A stretch of 64,000 nucleotides of DNA from Phytohabitans houttuyneae (GTDB lineage: Bacteria; Actinomycetota; Actinomycetes; Mycobacteriales; Micromonosporaceae), in NCBI RefSeq assembly GCF_011764425.1, contig NZ_BLPF01000001.1, forward strand, positions 496,001 to 560,000, written 5' to 3'. Shown here piece by piece: positions 29,809 to 38,338 of the stretch (position 1 is its first letter; every line of letters starts with the position of its first letter). The position numbers were made by a program, and so were the translations under genes. The notes under the pieces are model-generated. The model was not told the DNA's origin. It saw only the letters and a list, made by a program, of their open reading frames with translations, and did no database searches.

Positions 29809-32800
29809 TCACGGTGTCAGCGGGGCGATCCGGATGTTCCGGAAGCTCACGATGTCGGTGGCACCGTGGTTCTGGAGTCCGATGTAGCCGGTCGGGTGCT
29901 CACGCCCGGCCCCGCCCGGGTCGTCCGCGCGGGGCGGGTCGAAGACCGCGGCGGGGTCGTTTACGTACTGGTTGATGAGCACGCCGTTGCGGAACAGCGA
30001 GTAGTGCTGGCCCACCACGCGGATCTCGTAGTCGTTCCAGGTGCCCTTCGGCGTCACGCCCGCGCCGGCGAGGTCGACCCGGTCGAAGCCGTACACCGAG
30101 CCGCTCTTGTACATGTCGCCGTCGGCCCGGTCGAAGATCTGCAGCTCGTGGCCGTACTTGATGGCGACCCACTCGGGGCGCGGCTCCTGCGGGTGCTGGT
30201 GCACCTGCGGGAAGCGGACGAACACGCCGCTGTTGACCCGCCCGTCACCCGGCGCGTCGTCCCGCCACTGGAGCTTGAGCGAGAAGTCGCCGTACTCGCG
30301 GACCGGGAACCACAGCATGCCGAGCCCGTCGACCGCCTGGCTGGTGATCGAGCCGTCGGCGTTGCGCCGGAAGCCGCCGGCGCCGACGTGCTCCCAGAGG
30401 TTGTACGAGGCCGGCGTGCGGTCCAGCAGCGGCAGGTACCCCTGCTTGTCGTCCGGCTTGCCGACGCCCGACTCGCGGGCGGTGCGGACCAGCGTGTTGC
30501 GCTGCTGGTTGGTGATCAGGCCACGGCGGTGCAGGTTGTCGCTGACCTCCTGCACGTGGGCGATGAAGTCGGCGGGCGTGGCCCACGGCTTCTCGTCCTC
30601 GATCAGGTTGTTGATCCAGCAGCCGCCGGAGACCGCGCGGTTGGGCACGCCGCTGTTCTTCGTGCCGATCCACACGGTCGACCGCGTGTCCGCCACCCGG
30701 CAGGTCATCGGCTGGGCGCCGCTCTCGACCACGTTGAACGCGGTCGAGCCGGTGGTGGAGACGTTGCCTGCCCGGTCGGTGGCCCGGTAGCTGATCGTGT
30801 GCTGCCCAGGGGTGTTCACCGTGACCGGTCCGGTGTAGACGATGTAGCCGTGGCCGTCGAGGGCGTACTCCACGCGGAGCAGCCCCGAGCCGCCGGTGTC
30901 GGCGCCGGTGAGCGTCACGGTGGCACTGCCCACATAGGACCAGCTGCCGTCGAGCTGGCCGGCGATGGTGGCGTTCACCGTCGGCGGTGTCGTGTCGCCC
31001 GGCGCCGCGACCACGGTGAACGAGGCCGACTGCGCGGTCGACGTGTTGCCGGCCTTGTCGGTCGCGCGGTAGCTGACCGTGTGCTGGCCGGGCTGGTTGA
31101 CGGTCACCGGTGCCGTGTAGGCGGCGTACGGCTGGCCGTCGACCGAGTACTCGATCCGGTCGACGCCGGAGCCCGCGTCGGTGGCGGTGACCGTGACGGT
31201 GGCCGCTCCGACGTACGCGCCGTTGCCGTCCCGCTGCCCGGCGACCGTCGCGTTCACGGTCGGCGGGGTGGTGTCCTGCGGCGGTGCCACGACGGTGAAC
31301 GACACCGACTGGGCCGCCGAGGTGTTGCCGGCCTCGTCGGTGGCCCGGTAGCTGACCGTGTGCTGTCCCGCGGTGTTGACGGTGACCGGCGCGGTGTACG
31401 CCGCGAAGGCCCCGCCGTCGAGCGAGTACTCCACACTGTCCACACCGGACTCGGTGTCGCTCGCGGTGAGCGTGACGGTGGCGGCGCCGACGTACGCGCC
31501 GCTGCCGTCCTGCTCGCCGGTGAGCGCGGCGGTCACGGTCGGCGGGGTGGTGTCCGGCTCCGTGTCGTCGACGACCGTGAGCGAGATGGTCTGCGGCGTC
31601 GAGGTGTTGCCGGCGTTGTCTGTCGCGCGGTACACGAGCGAGTGCTGGCCGGGCTGGTTGACCACGACCGGCGCGGTGTACGCGGTGTAGGGCTGGCCGT
31701 CGAGCGAGTACTCGATGGTGTCCACACCGGAGTCGGCGTCGGTGGCGGAGATCGTCACCGTCGCCTGGCCGATGTAGTTGCCCTCACCGTCCGGCTCGCC
31801 GGCGATCTGGGCGCTCGCGGTCGGCGGGGTGGTGTCCGGGTCCGGCTCGTCGACGACCGTGAACGCCACTGCCTGCGGCGTCGAGGTGTTGCCGGCGTTG
31901 TCGGTGGCTCGGTAGTTGACCGTGTGCTGCCCGGGCGCGGTGACGCTGAGCGGCGCGGTGTACGCGGCGTAGGCGGCGCCGTCCAATGAGTACTCCACCG
32001 TGTCCACGCCGGACTCGGTGTCGGTGGCCGAGATCGTCACCGTCGCCGTGCCCACGTACGCGCCGTTTTCGTCGCGGTCACCGGTCACGGCGGCCGTCAC
32101 CGCCGGCGCGGTGGTGTCGGGGTCCTGCTCGTCGACGACCGTGAACGACACCGACTGCGGCGTCGAGGTGTTGCCGGCGACGTCGGTCGCGCGGTAGCTG
32201 ACCGTGTGGTTGCCCGGCGCGTTGACGGTCACCGGGCCGGAGTACGTGCCGTAGGCGCCGCCGTCGAGCGCGTACTCCACCTTGTCCACACCGGACCCGG
32301 TGTCGGTGGCGTTGAGCGTGACCGTGGCGGCGCCGATGTAGTCGCCGTCGCCGTTCCGCTCGCCGGTCACCTGCGCGGTCACGCTCGGCGGCGTCGTGTC
32401 CTCGGGGCCGCCGGTCACCACGAGCAGGCCGACCATCGTGCCGTGCCCGGGGATGGCGCAGAAGTAGCGGTACGTGCCCGGGGTGAGCACGACGTCCACT
32501 GTGTGCCGGCCGCGGTTGGCGTCGAACGGGTCGGCGAGGATGTTGAGGTTGACGTCGCTGTTGTACGCCGGGTTGCCCGTCTCGAACGTGAGCGTGTGCT
32601 GCATGCCGGTGGTGTTACCGGTGGCCTGGCTGTTTTCGAAGACGATGGTGGTCGGTCCCGCGACGGCGGTCGTGGGGGCGGAGGCGTAGGCCTGGGTGCT
32701 GTCGCCTGCCGTCCAGGTGAGCGTCTGGGCCAGGAGCTGCTGCGGTGCCTCGGCGGCCCCGGCGTCGACCGGGCGCGCGCTGACCGGCGCCGCGGCGAGG

Positions 32801-32904
32801 ACGGAGCTCACCAGCAGGACGGCGACCGCCGCGACCACGGTGAGCGGCCGGCTCGGCCCCCGAGGTGGTCTCTGGCGACCGCGCCGCACAGGGATGAGTG
32901 GCAT
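29809..32904 (-). CDS. Secreted cupredoxin/Ig-repeat/DUF1080 protein
   Basis: This 1031-aa protein starts at ATG 32902-32904 with only a weak upstream AAAGG. A signal peptide (residues about 18-45, LTVVAAVAVLLVSSVLAAAP) is followed by a plastocyanin-like domain (about 50-165) with copper ligands in QHTLTF and FCAIPGHGTM. Six repeats of ~94 residues follow, each starting near DTTPP and ending with YRATD.AGN(T/V)S and FTVV; they resemble OmpL47-type Ig-like repeats. After a spacer with MTCRVADTRS, a DUF1080 3-keto-glycoside hydrolase-like domain ends the protein (GSVYGFDRVD, YIGLQNHG). It is first in the three-gene group and probably acts as a surface stalk joining electron transfer and sugar hydrolysis. 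Confidence 0.82.
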   Translation of the reverse strand: MPLIPVRRGRQRPPRGPSRPLTVVAAVAVLLVSSVLAAAPVSARPVDAGAAEAPQQLLAQTLTWTAGDSTQAYASAPTTAVAGPTTIVFENSQATGNTTGMQHTLTFETGNPAYNSDVNLNILADPFDANRGRHTVDVVLTPGTYRYFCAIPGHGTMVGLLVVTGGPEDTTPPSVTAQVTGERNGDGDYIGAATVTLNATDTGSGVDKVEYALDGGAYGTYSGPVTVNAPGNHTVSYRATDVAGNTSTPQSVSFTVVDEQDPDTTAPAVTAAVTGDRDENGAYVGTATVTISATDTESGVDTVEYSLDGAAYAAYTAPLSVTAPGQHTVNYRATDNAGNTSTPQAVAFTVVDEPDPDTTPPTASAQIAGEPDGEGNYIGQATVTISATDADSGVDTIEYSLDGQPYTAYTAPVVVNQPGQHSLVYRATDNAGNTSTPQTISLTVVDDTEPDTTPPTVTAALTGEQDGSGAYVGAATVTLTASDTESGVDSVEYSLDGGAFAAYTAPVTVNTAGQHTVSYRATDEAGNTSAAQSVSFTVVAPPQDTTPPTVNATVAGQRDGNGAYVGAATVTVTATDAGSGVDRIEYSVDGQPYAAYTAPVTVNQPGQHTVSYRATDKAGNTSTAQSASFTVVAAPGDTTPPTVNATIAGQLDGSWSYVGSATVTLTGADTGGSGLLRVEYALDGHGYIVYTGPVTVNTPGQHTISYRATDRAGNVSTTGSTAFNVVESGAQPMTCRVADTRSTVWIGTKNSGVPNRAVSGGCWINNLIEDEKPWATPADFIAHVQEVSDNLHRRGLITNQQRNTLVRTARESGVGKPDDKQGYLPLLDRTPASYNLWEHVGAGGFRRNADGSITSQAVDGLGMLWFPVREYGDFSLKLQWRDDAPGDGRVNSGVFVRFPQVHQHPQEPRPEWVAIKYGHELQIFDRADGDMYKSGSVYGFDRVDLAGAGVTPKGTWNDYEIRVVGQHYSLFRNGVLINQYVNDPAAVFDPPRADDPGGAGREHPTGYIGLQNHGATDIVSFRNIRIAPLTP
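30712..32405 (-). repeat. Six tandem ~282-bp coding repeats
   Basis: The six Ig-like repeats of the cupredoxin protein are visible as a tandem DNA array. Each unit has a near-constant GGTAGCTGACCGTGTGCTG-type stretch and a GTGGTGTC boundary. Units are diverged but alignable, so the array may vary in copy number between strains. Boundaries are approximate. Confidence 0.75.
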
Positions 32905-33093
32905 GTCCGACACAACCTTTCGCGAGTCTTCTACCGGCGGACGCGCACGATCGACGGTTCGCGTTTCGCGGGCAGCGTCAGCCGGCCCACGGTGCCGAGC
33001 CAGGCGGTGTCGGCCGCCGGCCCGAGCGCGGGCAGGGGTGTCTTGGGTGGTGAGTGGAGCGTTGTCGGCGGATGAGCGGGAGTGCGGGCCCGA

Positions 33094-33142
33094 CGGAAAC
33101 GCGGAGCGGCGCGAAGCGCAGCGCAGCGTTTTCGTTGGGTGC
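33094..33142. repeat. Second copy of the repeat nested at 2803-2840
   Basis: The sequence from GGAAACGCGGAG to TTTTCGTTGGGTGC is an inverted relative of 2803-2840. It lies in the 709-nt gap 32905-33613, which holds no convincing gene. The gap also contains a TTG-like AT-richer patch and the two inverted repeats listed separately. Confidence 0.5.
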
Positions 33143-33404
33143 AGTTGCGCGGCTACGGAGTCCGACCACAACGGCGAACGAGCGCCGAGCGGCGGAGCGT
33201 GGTTGGCAATGGAGCCAGCCCGGTGACCGCCGGAGAGCCGACGCCGGAAGCTGACGTGGTGCGGCCAGGGCGCGCGCCGACGCGCCTATCGACAGCAGGC
33301 TATGCCACCGTCAAGGAGGTGCCACTCCCCCGGCAAGGACACAACCCTCGGACGTCGAGGCCACCGCGCCGCCGGTCACCTCGATGAGACTAACGTTGTC
33401 AGAC

Positions 33405-33446
33405 CCTAACGGACTTGCCATCGAGATGTCTACATCTTCCGTTAGG
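33405..33446. promoter_or_regulatory. Inverted repeat CCTAACGGA/TCCGTTAGG
   Basis: A perfect 9-bp inverted repeat (33405-33413 and 33438-33446) with a 24-nt spacer. It lies in a locally less GC-rich part of the gap upstream of the gene starting at 32904. It could be a regulator site or RNA hairpin; function is unknown. Confidence 0.35.
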
Positions 33447-33493
33447 ACTGAACGCACTTTTGTTTCTTACGGCGAAAGCCTTGGCCGGGCCTC

Positions 33494-33563
33494 CGCGGTT
33501 GATCAGGGACCTCGTGAGTGGACACGCCGCCGGACACGCCCACCAACTCCCTGATCAACCGCG
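33494..33563. terminator. 16-bp inverted repeat downstream of the phosphotransferase gene
   Basis: CGCGGTTGATCAGGGA (33494-33509) and its exact reverse complement (33548-33563) flank 38 nt, about 50 nt past the stop of the minus-strand gene at 33614. It may act as a terminator for that gene, or be a member of an intergenic repeat family. Short direct repeats of the type ACCGCGAACGCGG follow at 33560-33592. Confidence 0.45.
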
Positions 33564-33613
33564 AACGCGGACCGCGAACGCGGACCGCGACCAGGGGCCG
33601 CGACCCGGCGTGG

Positions 33614-34381
33614 TCAGAGGGGGAAGTCGGCTAGTTCCTCGGCGGCGGTCTCCAAAGCCGTGTCGACGCCGTGCTCGAGCATCATTACGTAGGCGGGGTC
33701 GCCGGCGGCGGCGATGCGGCGGATGCCCTGGGCGGAGTCGGTGACCCGCTGGCGGACGGTCTCGATGAACGGGCCGAGCGGGCCGGTCCACCCGTACGCG
33801 TCGAGCATCAGCCGCAGCCGGGTGGGGCGCTGCTCGAAGGCGGTGAAGCCCTCCTCGCCCACCACGCGGCGGGCGTGCAGCGGCACCCAGGCGAAGGCGG
33901 TGAACGCCAGGTCGTACGCCCTGGTCACCGGCGAGGCGAAGTCCCAGTCGAAGAAGCCGGCCAGCCGCCCGTCGTGCCAGGCCGCGTTGTACGGCGCCGC
34001 GTCGTTGTGCCCGACGATCAGGCCCGGCCGCCAGGTGCCGCCCTCGCGCCACACCGCGTCGGCGGGCGGGACGAAGCCGGCGACCGCGTCGTGGTACTCG
34101 CGCAGCCAGCCGGCCACCTCGCGGAGCGCGTGCTCCCCGTACACCCACGCGGGCCACGGCCGCGTGTCGCCGACCACCTCGCCGGGCAGGTACGAGAGCA
34201 CCTCCCGGCCCTGCTCGTCGAAGCCGAGGGCGCGCGGCGCCCGGTCGAAGCCGACGGCCTCCAGGTGGTGCAGGAGGGCGTGCACGGCGGGGGTCCAGCG
34301 TCCGGGTGACCGGCGCACGGTGTCGCCGACTCGCACGGCGCCACCGGTGCTGCCACCCGGGAGCCGCTCCTCGACGCTCAT
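33614..34381 (-). CDS. Aminoglycoside-phosphotransferase-like kinase
   Basis: This 255-aa protein from ATG 34379-34381 has the two signatures of the APH/choline kinase fold. The catalytic loop is VGHNDAAPYN (H-N-D-x-x-P-x-N) at about residues 134-143. The metal-binding segment FFDWDFASP (D-x-D) is about 20 residues later. The N-lobe is reduced: GGAVRVGDTVRR looks like the nucleotide loop. Many such proteins in actinobacteria phosphorylate unknown small molecules; antibiotic resistance is possible but not shown. It is a single gene facing the 709-nt gap. Confidence 0.8.
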   Translation of the reverse strand: MSVEERLPGGSTGGAVRVGDTVRRSPGRWTPAVHALLHHLEAVGFDRAPRALGFDEQGREVLSYLPGEVVGDTRPWPAWVYGEHALREVAGWLREYHDAVAGFVPPADAVWREGGTWRPGLIVGHNDAAPYNAAWHDGRLAGFFDWDFASPVTRAYDLAFTAFAWVPLHARRVVGEEGFTAFEQRPTRLRLMLDAYGWTGPLGPFIETVRQRVTDSAQGIRRIAAAGDPAYVMMLEHGVDTALETAAEELADFPL

Positions 34382-34603
34382 CTCGCCAGGCCAATGTGGT
34401 TGAGGTAGAGCACGATCCGCAGCTCCCTGCCCATAGTCGCGCGGCCGGCCCGACTAGCTTCAGGTGCCCCGGCTCCCCACCGCCGGCGCTCGGTGCCTGC
34501 CACTCGGTCCGCACCACAGATACTGCCCGTCGCGCGCCTCCGCCGCGAGTCCGGTCAGCCATGCGTGGCCATGACGGGGCCGAACGGCTCAAGCGATCCT
34601 CAA

Positions 34604-34655
34604 CCGATTCTCAAGGGGGTGCCCCGGCCTCCAGCGGCCCCCGCCGGAGAATCGG
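34604..34655 (+). promoter_or_regulatory. Long stem-loop ahead of the lipoprotein gene
   Basis: CCGATTCTC (34604-34612) and GAGAATCGG (34647-34655) pair perfectly, with an inner GGGGG/CCCCC pairing. It ends 30 nt before the start at 34686, in a 304-nt gap (34382-34685) that otherwise shows no gene. It could be a leader structure or a terminator. Confidence 0.4.
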
Positions 34656-34685
34656 CCCACATGTCCACACCACGGGGGTACGGTC

Positions 34686-35465
34686 TTGACACGTCTCAAT
34701 GCACGCTATGTTTCGTCCACAGTGGCCGGTGTGCTCCTTGCCCTGGTCACGGCCTGTTCCGGCGACCCCGAGCCGCCGGCCGAGCAGGCCCAGCCCAACC
34801 TGGCCGGTGCCAGCTGCACGGGTGAGGCGGCCGGCGGTACCAAGGTGGCGTTCATCGGGGGTGACGGCGCCCCGCTGGTCGGCATCGAGCTGGGCCAGGG
34901 CCGCACCGGCGTCGTCCTCGCCCACCAGAACACGTCCGACCTGTGCGAATGGCTGCCGTACGGCAAGCGGCTCGCCGGCAAGGGGTACCGGGTGCTCGCA
35001 TTCGACTTCGCCGGCGAGGGCGGGTCCGGCGACCCGGAGAGCCCGCTGTCGCTGGACGGCGAGGTGGTGGCCGCCGTCGAGCACGTCCGCTCCCGGGGCG
35101 CCGTCGACGTGGTGCTCATGGGCGCGTCCAAGGGCGCCACGGCGATCCTCACCGCGGCCACCTCGATCAGCCCGCCGCCGAAGGCGCTCGTGTCGCTCTC
35201 GGCGCCCGGCCGCTTCGACGCGATGGACGCGCTGGCCGCCGCGCCCAAGCTCCAGTCGCCCGCACTCTACGTGGCCGGAAAGGCGGACAGCCAGTTCGCC
35301 ACCAGCGCCCAGCAGCTCTACGACGCGACCCCGGCCACCTCCCGCACGATCCTCCTCGTCGACGAGGGCGCGCACGGCACCGCCCTCCTGAGCGACGCCA
35401 GCGGCGCCACGGTCACCGAGGCGATCGAGACCCTGCTGGCCAGGAGCGCGCCGCCGGCGGCCTGA
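34686..35465 (+). CDS. Alpha/beta-hydrolase lipoprotein
   Basis: This 259-aa protein begins at TTG 34686, preceded by ACGGGGGTAC. The N-terminus is a lipoprotein signal: Arg residues, a hydrophobic stretch (VAGVLLALV) and the lipobox TAC followed by SGD (Cys about 24). The mature part is an alpha/beta hydrolase with VVLAHQN, AFDFAGEGGSG, the nucleophile elbow LMGASKGAT, Asp in VAGKADSQF and His in DEGAHGTAL. It probably acts as a surface esterase or a degenerate dienelactone hydrolase-like enzyme. The same bases also spell TTGACA at the start codon; that is probably coincidental. Confidence 0.75.
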   Translation: MTRLNARYVSSTVAGVLLALVTACSGDPEPPAEQAQPNLAGASCTGEAAGGTKVAFIGGDGAPLVGIELGQGRTGVVLAHQNTSDLCEWLPYGKRLAGKGYRVLAFDFAGEGGSGDPESPLSLDGEVVAAVEHVRSRGAVDVVLMGASKGATAILTAATSISPPPKALVSLSAPGRFDAMDALAAAPKLQSPALYVAGKADSQFATSAQQLYDATPATSRTILLVDEGAHGTALLSDASGATVTEAIETLLARSAPPAA

Positions 35466-35507
35466 CCGCGCTCGCTCCGCCCGCGGAGGGTAACGGAAAC
35501 GGCCGGG

Positions 35508-35996
35508 TCAGAGGGGCCTGAGGGCGCAGCGCGGGCGCTCCCGCGGCACCACGGCGGCGTCGACCTCGACGCCGCCGCCGACGAGCAGGAAGGCGACGAG
35601 GGCCAGCCGGCTCCCGTCCCCGAACCGTCCGATGTGGATGACGATGGCGTCCTCGGCGAAGCTGACCGAGATCGCCGCCTGGTCCACATCGGACGGGCCG
35701 GTGCCATTCGCACACCGCTTGCCCTCCGGTGCGAACGTCACGTGCGCCGCCACCCCCGCCTCGCTGAGCCGCCGCTCCAGGCCGGCGGCCTCGCGCAGGT
35801 CACGGATCCGTACCGTCGCCGAACCGTCCACGTGCGACTGCACGGTCCACGCGGACCAGCCCTCGCCCGAGGTCAGCAGTGGCAGCCCGATCAGCGCGGT
35901 GAGGACGAGAAGCACGGCCGTGGACCCGGCGATCCACGGACCCGGGCGCGGATCGCCGCGTGTACGCCCGAGCAGAGCACCATCCCCCGTTGCCAT
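35508..35996 (-). CDS. Single-pass membrane protein of unknown function
   Basis: This 162-aa protein is taken from ATG 35994-35996, where GGGACGGGG precedes; ATG 36006-36008 is also in frame but has no ribosome site. It has one membrane helix (about residues 22-44, STAVLLVLTALIGLPLL) and an outer domain with two beta/alpha-rich parts, including FAPEGKRCANG with a lone Cys and the ending VPRERPRCALRPL. I recognise no family. Confidence 0.6.
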   Translation of the reverse strand: MATGDGALLGRTRGDPRPGPWIAGSTAVLLVLTALIGLPLLTSGEGWSAWTVQSHVDGSATVRIRDLREAAGLERRLSEAGVAAHVTFAPEGKRCANGTGPSDVDQAAISVSFAEDAIVIHIGRFGDGSRLALVAFLLVGGGVEVDAAVVPRERPRCALRPL

Positions 35997-36129
35997 GCCC
36001 CGTCCCATCGTCGTCGTCGCGAGCTACGTACCAAAGACTCTTTGACCCCCGAGCCGTTGCACCTCTTGCACGAATCAGAAACCCCCGCCGGTGGCGCGCT
36101 ACCGTGGACGCCATGATCAGGAGTGGCAG

Positions 36130-36495
36130 ATGAGGATCGGCGAGCTGTCGCGTAAGACCGGGGTCAGCGTGCGTGCGCTGCGTCACTACGAGGCGGAAGG
36201 GCTGATCGGCGCGGCCCGCGGCGGCAACGGGTACCGCGACTTCGGCGACGGCGCGGTCGAGGCGGTGCGGCAGATCCGCGGGATGATCGAGAGCGGCCTG
36301 CCGATCCGGATCGTCCGCGAGATCCTCCCCTACCTCGACGGCCCGGCCGCGCTGATGCCCGACGTGCCGTGCGCGTACATGATCGGCGAGGTGGCGCGGC
36401 AGCGGGACGTGCTGGACCGGCGCATCCGGGCGCTCACCGGCAACCGCGACGCGCTCGACGCGTACCTGCGCGCGGCCCGCTCGGCGGCGGCTTGA
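36130..36495 (+). CDS. MerR-family transcriptional regulator
   Basis: This 121-aa protein uses ATG 36130, where AGGAG lies seven bases upstream; longer in-frame starts lack that. MRIGELSRKTGVSVRALRHY is the MerR winged-helix start, followed by GLIGAARGGNGYRDF and a dimerisation helix. No cluster of cysteines for metal or redox sensing is present (one Cys in PDVPCAYM). It lies 35 nt before a quinone-oxidoreductase-like gene on the same strand, an arrangement common for a MerR that controls the enzyme gene. Confidence 0.88.
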   Translation: MRIGELSRKTGVSVRALRHYEAEGLIGAARGGNGYRDFGDGAVEAVRQIRGMIESGLPIRIVREILPYLDGPAALMPDVPCAYMIGEVARQRDVLDRRIRALTGNRDALDAYLRAARSAAA

Positions 36496-36530
36496 CCCTC
36501 ACGCTTACGTCAGGGTTCTAGCGTCCCGGC

Positions 36531-37523
36531 ATGAACCTCCCCACGACCATGCGGGCCCTGCTCCAGGCCAGCTGGGACGGCCCGGCGGACATGCGCCTCG
36601 AGACCGGTGTGCCCGTCCCCGAACCCGGCCCGGACGAAGTCCTGATCAAGGTGTGCGCGGCCGGCGTCAACTTCGCCGACGTCATGCGCGCGCACGGCAC
36701 GTACGAGGGCGGGCCGCGGCCGCCGTACATCGCCGGCTTCGAGGCGGCCGGCGAGGTCGTCGCCGCGGGCGGGGCGGTGACCGGCCACCCGCCCGGCTCG
36801 CGGGTCGTCGGCACCGGGTACGGCGCGTTCGCCGAGTACATGGCGCTGCCCGCCGCCGGCCTCGCACCCGTGCCGCCCGGCTGGACCGGCGAGCAGGCGC
36901 TCGGCCTGGTCCTCAACTGGGCCACCGCCCTGGCCGCGCTGCGACCGCTCGGCCGTCTCGCCGCCGGCGAGACGGTGCTGGTGCAGGCGGCCGCGGGCGG
37001 CGTCGGCCAGGCCGCGGTACGGCTGGCCAGGCACTACGGTGCCACGGTGATCGGCACCGCGTCGGCCGCCAAGCATCCGGCGGTGCGGGCGCTCGGCGCC
37101 GACCACACACTCGACCACCGCACGGTGGACGTCGCCGCCGAGGTGCTCCGGCTGACCGGCGGCGCGGGCGCCGACCTGGTACTGGAGTCGGTCGGCGGTG
37201 CGGCGTTCCGGTCCAGCCTGGCGGCCGCGCGCCGGGTGACCGGCCGCGTCGTGGTGTACGGGGTGGCCGCCGGCGACGCCGCCGTCACCAACCGGGAGCT
37301 CAACTTCACCCACCCGATCCAGCTGGTCGGCCTGCACATCGGCGTCCTGGCCGCGCACGCGCCGGCGATGTTCACCGAGCTGATGGCGGAGCTGGCCACG
37401 CTGCGCGCCGCCGGCGTGCACACCCCCGGCCGCCCCGCCGTGTACCCCCTCGCCAGCGGTGGCGAGGCCCTCGCCGAGCTGGCCGCCGGCACCACCGTGG
37501 GGAAACTCGCCCTCCGGCCCTGA
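36531..37523 (+). CDS. Quinone oxidoreductase-like MDR protein
   Basis: This 330-aa protein starts at ATG 36531 (ATG 36549 is also in frame). It is a medium-chain reductase/dehydrogenase of the zeta-crystallin/quinone oxidoreductase type. It has AGVNFADVMRAHGTY, PYIAGFEAAGEV, VLVQAAAGGVGQAAVRLA as the NADPH loop (A-x-G-G-V-G), and ending EALAELAAGTTVGKLAL. No zinc-binding Cys cluster is seen, as expected for this branch. It probably reduces quinones or enones with NADPH and may be regulated by the upstream MerR. Confidence 0.88.
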   Translation: MNLPTTMRALLQASWDGPADMRLETGVPVPEPGPDEVLIKVCAAGVNFADVMRAHGTYEGGPRPPYIAGFEAAGEVVAAGGAVTGHPPGSRVVGTGYGAFAEYMALPAAGLAPVPPGWTGEQALGLVLNWATALAALRPLGRLAAGETVLVQAAAGGVGQAAVRLARHYGATVIGTASAAKHPAVRALGADHTLDHRTVDVAAEVLRLTGGAGADLVLESVGGAAFRSSLAAARRVTGRVVVYGVAAGDAAVTNRELNFTHPIQLVGLHIGVLAAHAPAMFTELMAELATLRAAGVHTPGRPAVYPLASGGEALAELAAGTTVGKLALRP

Positions 37524-37592
37524 GGTTTTCCGCAGGAGACCGGGTGGCCGGCCGCATGGTTGGCGGGCCGGCGCGTCCATAGCGTCGAAGTC

Positions 37593-38327
37593 ATGATCCT
37601 GGCGGCACGCACCGATGTCCTGGCCCAGTCCCAACCGCCCGAGGGTGGCCTCACCGGGCTGGTCACCGACCTCGTCGAGCGGCTCGGCGGCCCGGGCGCC
37701 GGCCTGGCCGTGGCGCTGGAAAACCTCTTCCCGCCGATACCGAGCGAGGTGATCCTGCCGCTGGCCGGGTTCACGGCGAGCCAGGGCGAGATGAGCCTCT
37801 TCGGCGCGATCGCGTGGACCACGCTGGGCTCGGTGGTCGGCGCGCTGGCCCTGTACTACATCGGGGTGGCGCTGGGCCGCGAGCGGATCCGGGCCATCGC
37901 GGCGAAGCTGCCGCTGGTCAAGGTCGCCGACGTCGACCGTACGGAGGCGTGGTTCGCGCGGCACGGCGGCAAGGCGGTGTTCTTCGGGCGGATGATCCCG
38001 ATCTTCCGCAGCCTGATCTCGATACCCGCCGGCGTCGAGCGGATGCCGGTGGGGCGGTTCCTGCTCTACACCACGTCCGGCAGCCTGATCTGGAACACCA
38101 CGTTCGTGATGGCCGGCTACCTGCTCGGCGAGAACTGGCACTCGGTCGAGGCGTACGCCGGCGTGTTCCAGAAGGTCGTGATCGTGGCGTGCGTCCTGGC
38201 CACCGGCTGGTTCGTGTTCACCCGGCTGGCCCGCCGGCGGCGCGCGAAGGGCGCCCCGCAGCGGGCGTCCGAAAGGCGCGGAACGCTGTACGGCACACCG
38301 CGGCGCACCCCCGGCGACGGCGCCTGA
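37593..38327 (+). CDS. DedA-family membrane protein
   Basis: This 244-aa protein starts at ATG 37593. It has the DedA/SNARE-associated pattern: an amphipathic re-entrant start with ENLFPPIPSEVILPLAGF, then TTLGSVVGALALYYIG, RHGGKAVFFGRMIPIFRSLISIPAG and SGSLIWNTTFVMAGYLLG. About five membrane helices; the C-tail is Arg-rich. Family members support membrane homeostasis and flip undecaprenyl phosphate or phospholipids. Confidence 0.88.
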   Translation: MILAARTDVLAQSQPPEGGLTGLVTDLVERLGGPGAGLAVALENLFPPIPSEVILPLAGFTASQGEMSLFGAIAWTTLGSVVGALALYYIGVALGRERIRAIAAKLPLVKVADVDRTEAWFARHGGKAVFFGRMIPIFRSLISIPAGVERMPVGRFLLYTTSGSLIWNTTFVMAGYLLGENWHSVEAYAGVFQKVVIVACVLATGWFVFTRLARRRRAKGAPQRASERRGTLYGTPRRTPGDGA

Positions 38328-38338
38328 CCCGCGGACCG

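Noticed and set aside
34686-34715. TTGACA ... TATGTT promoter-like pair
   Set aside because: It lies inside the start of the lipoprotein signal sequence, the spacer is only 15 nt for that pair, and the translation start fits better.
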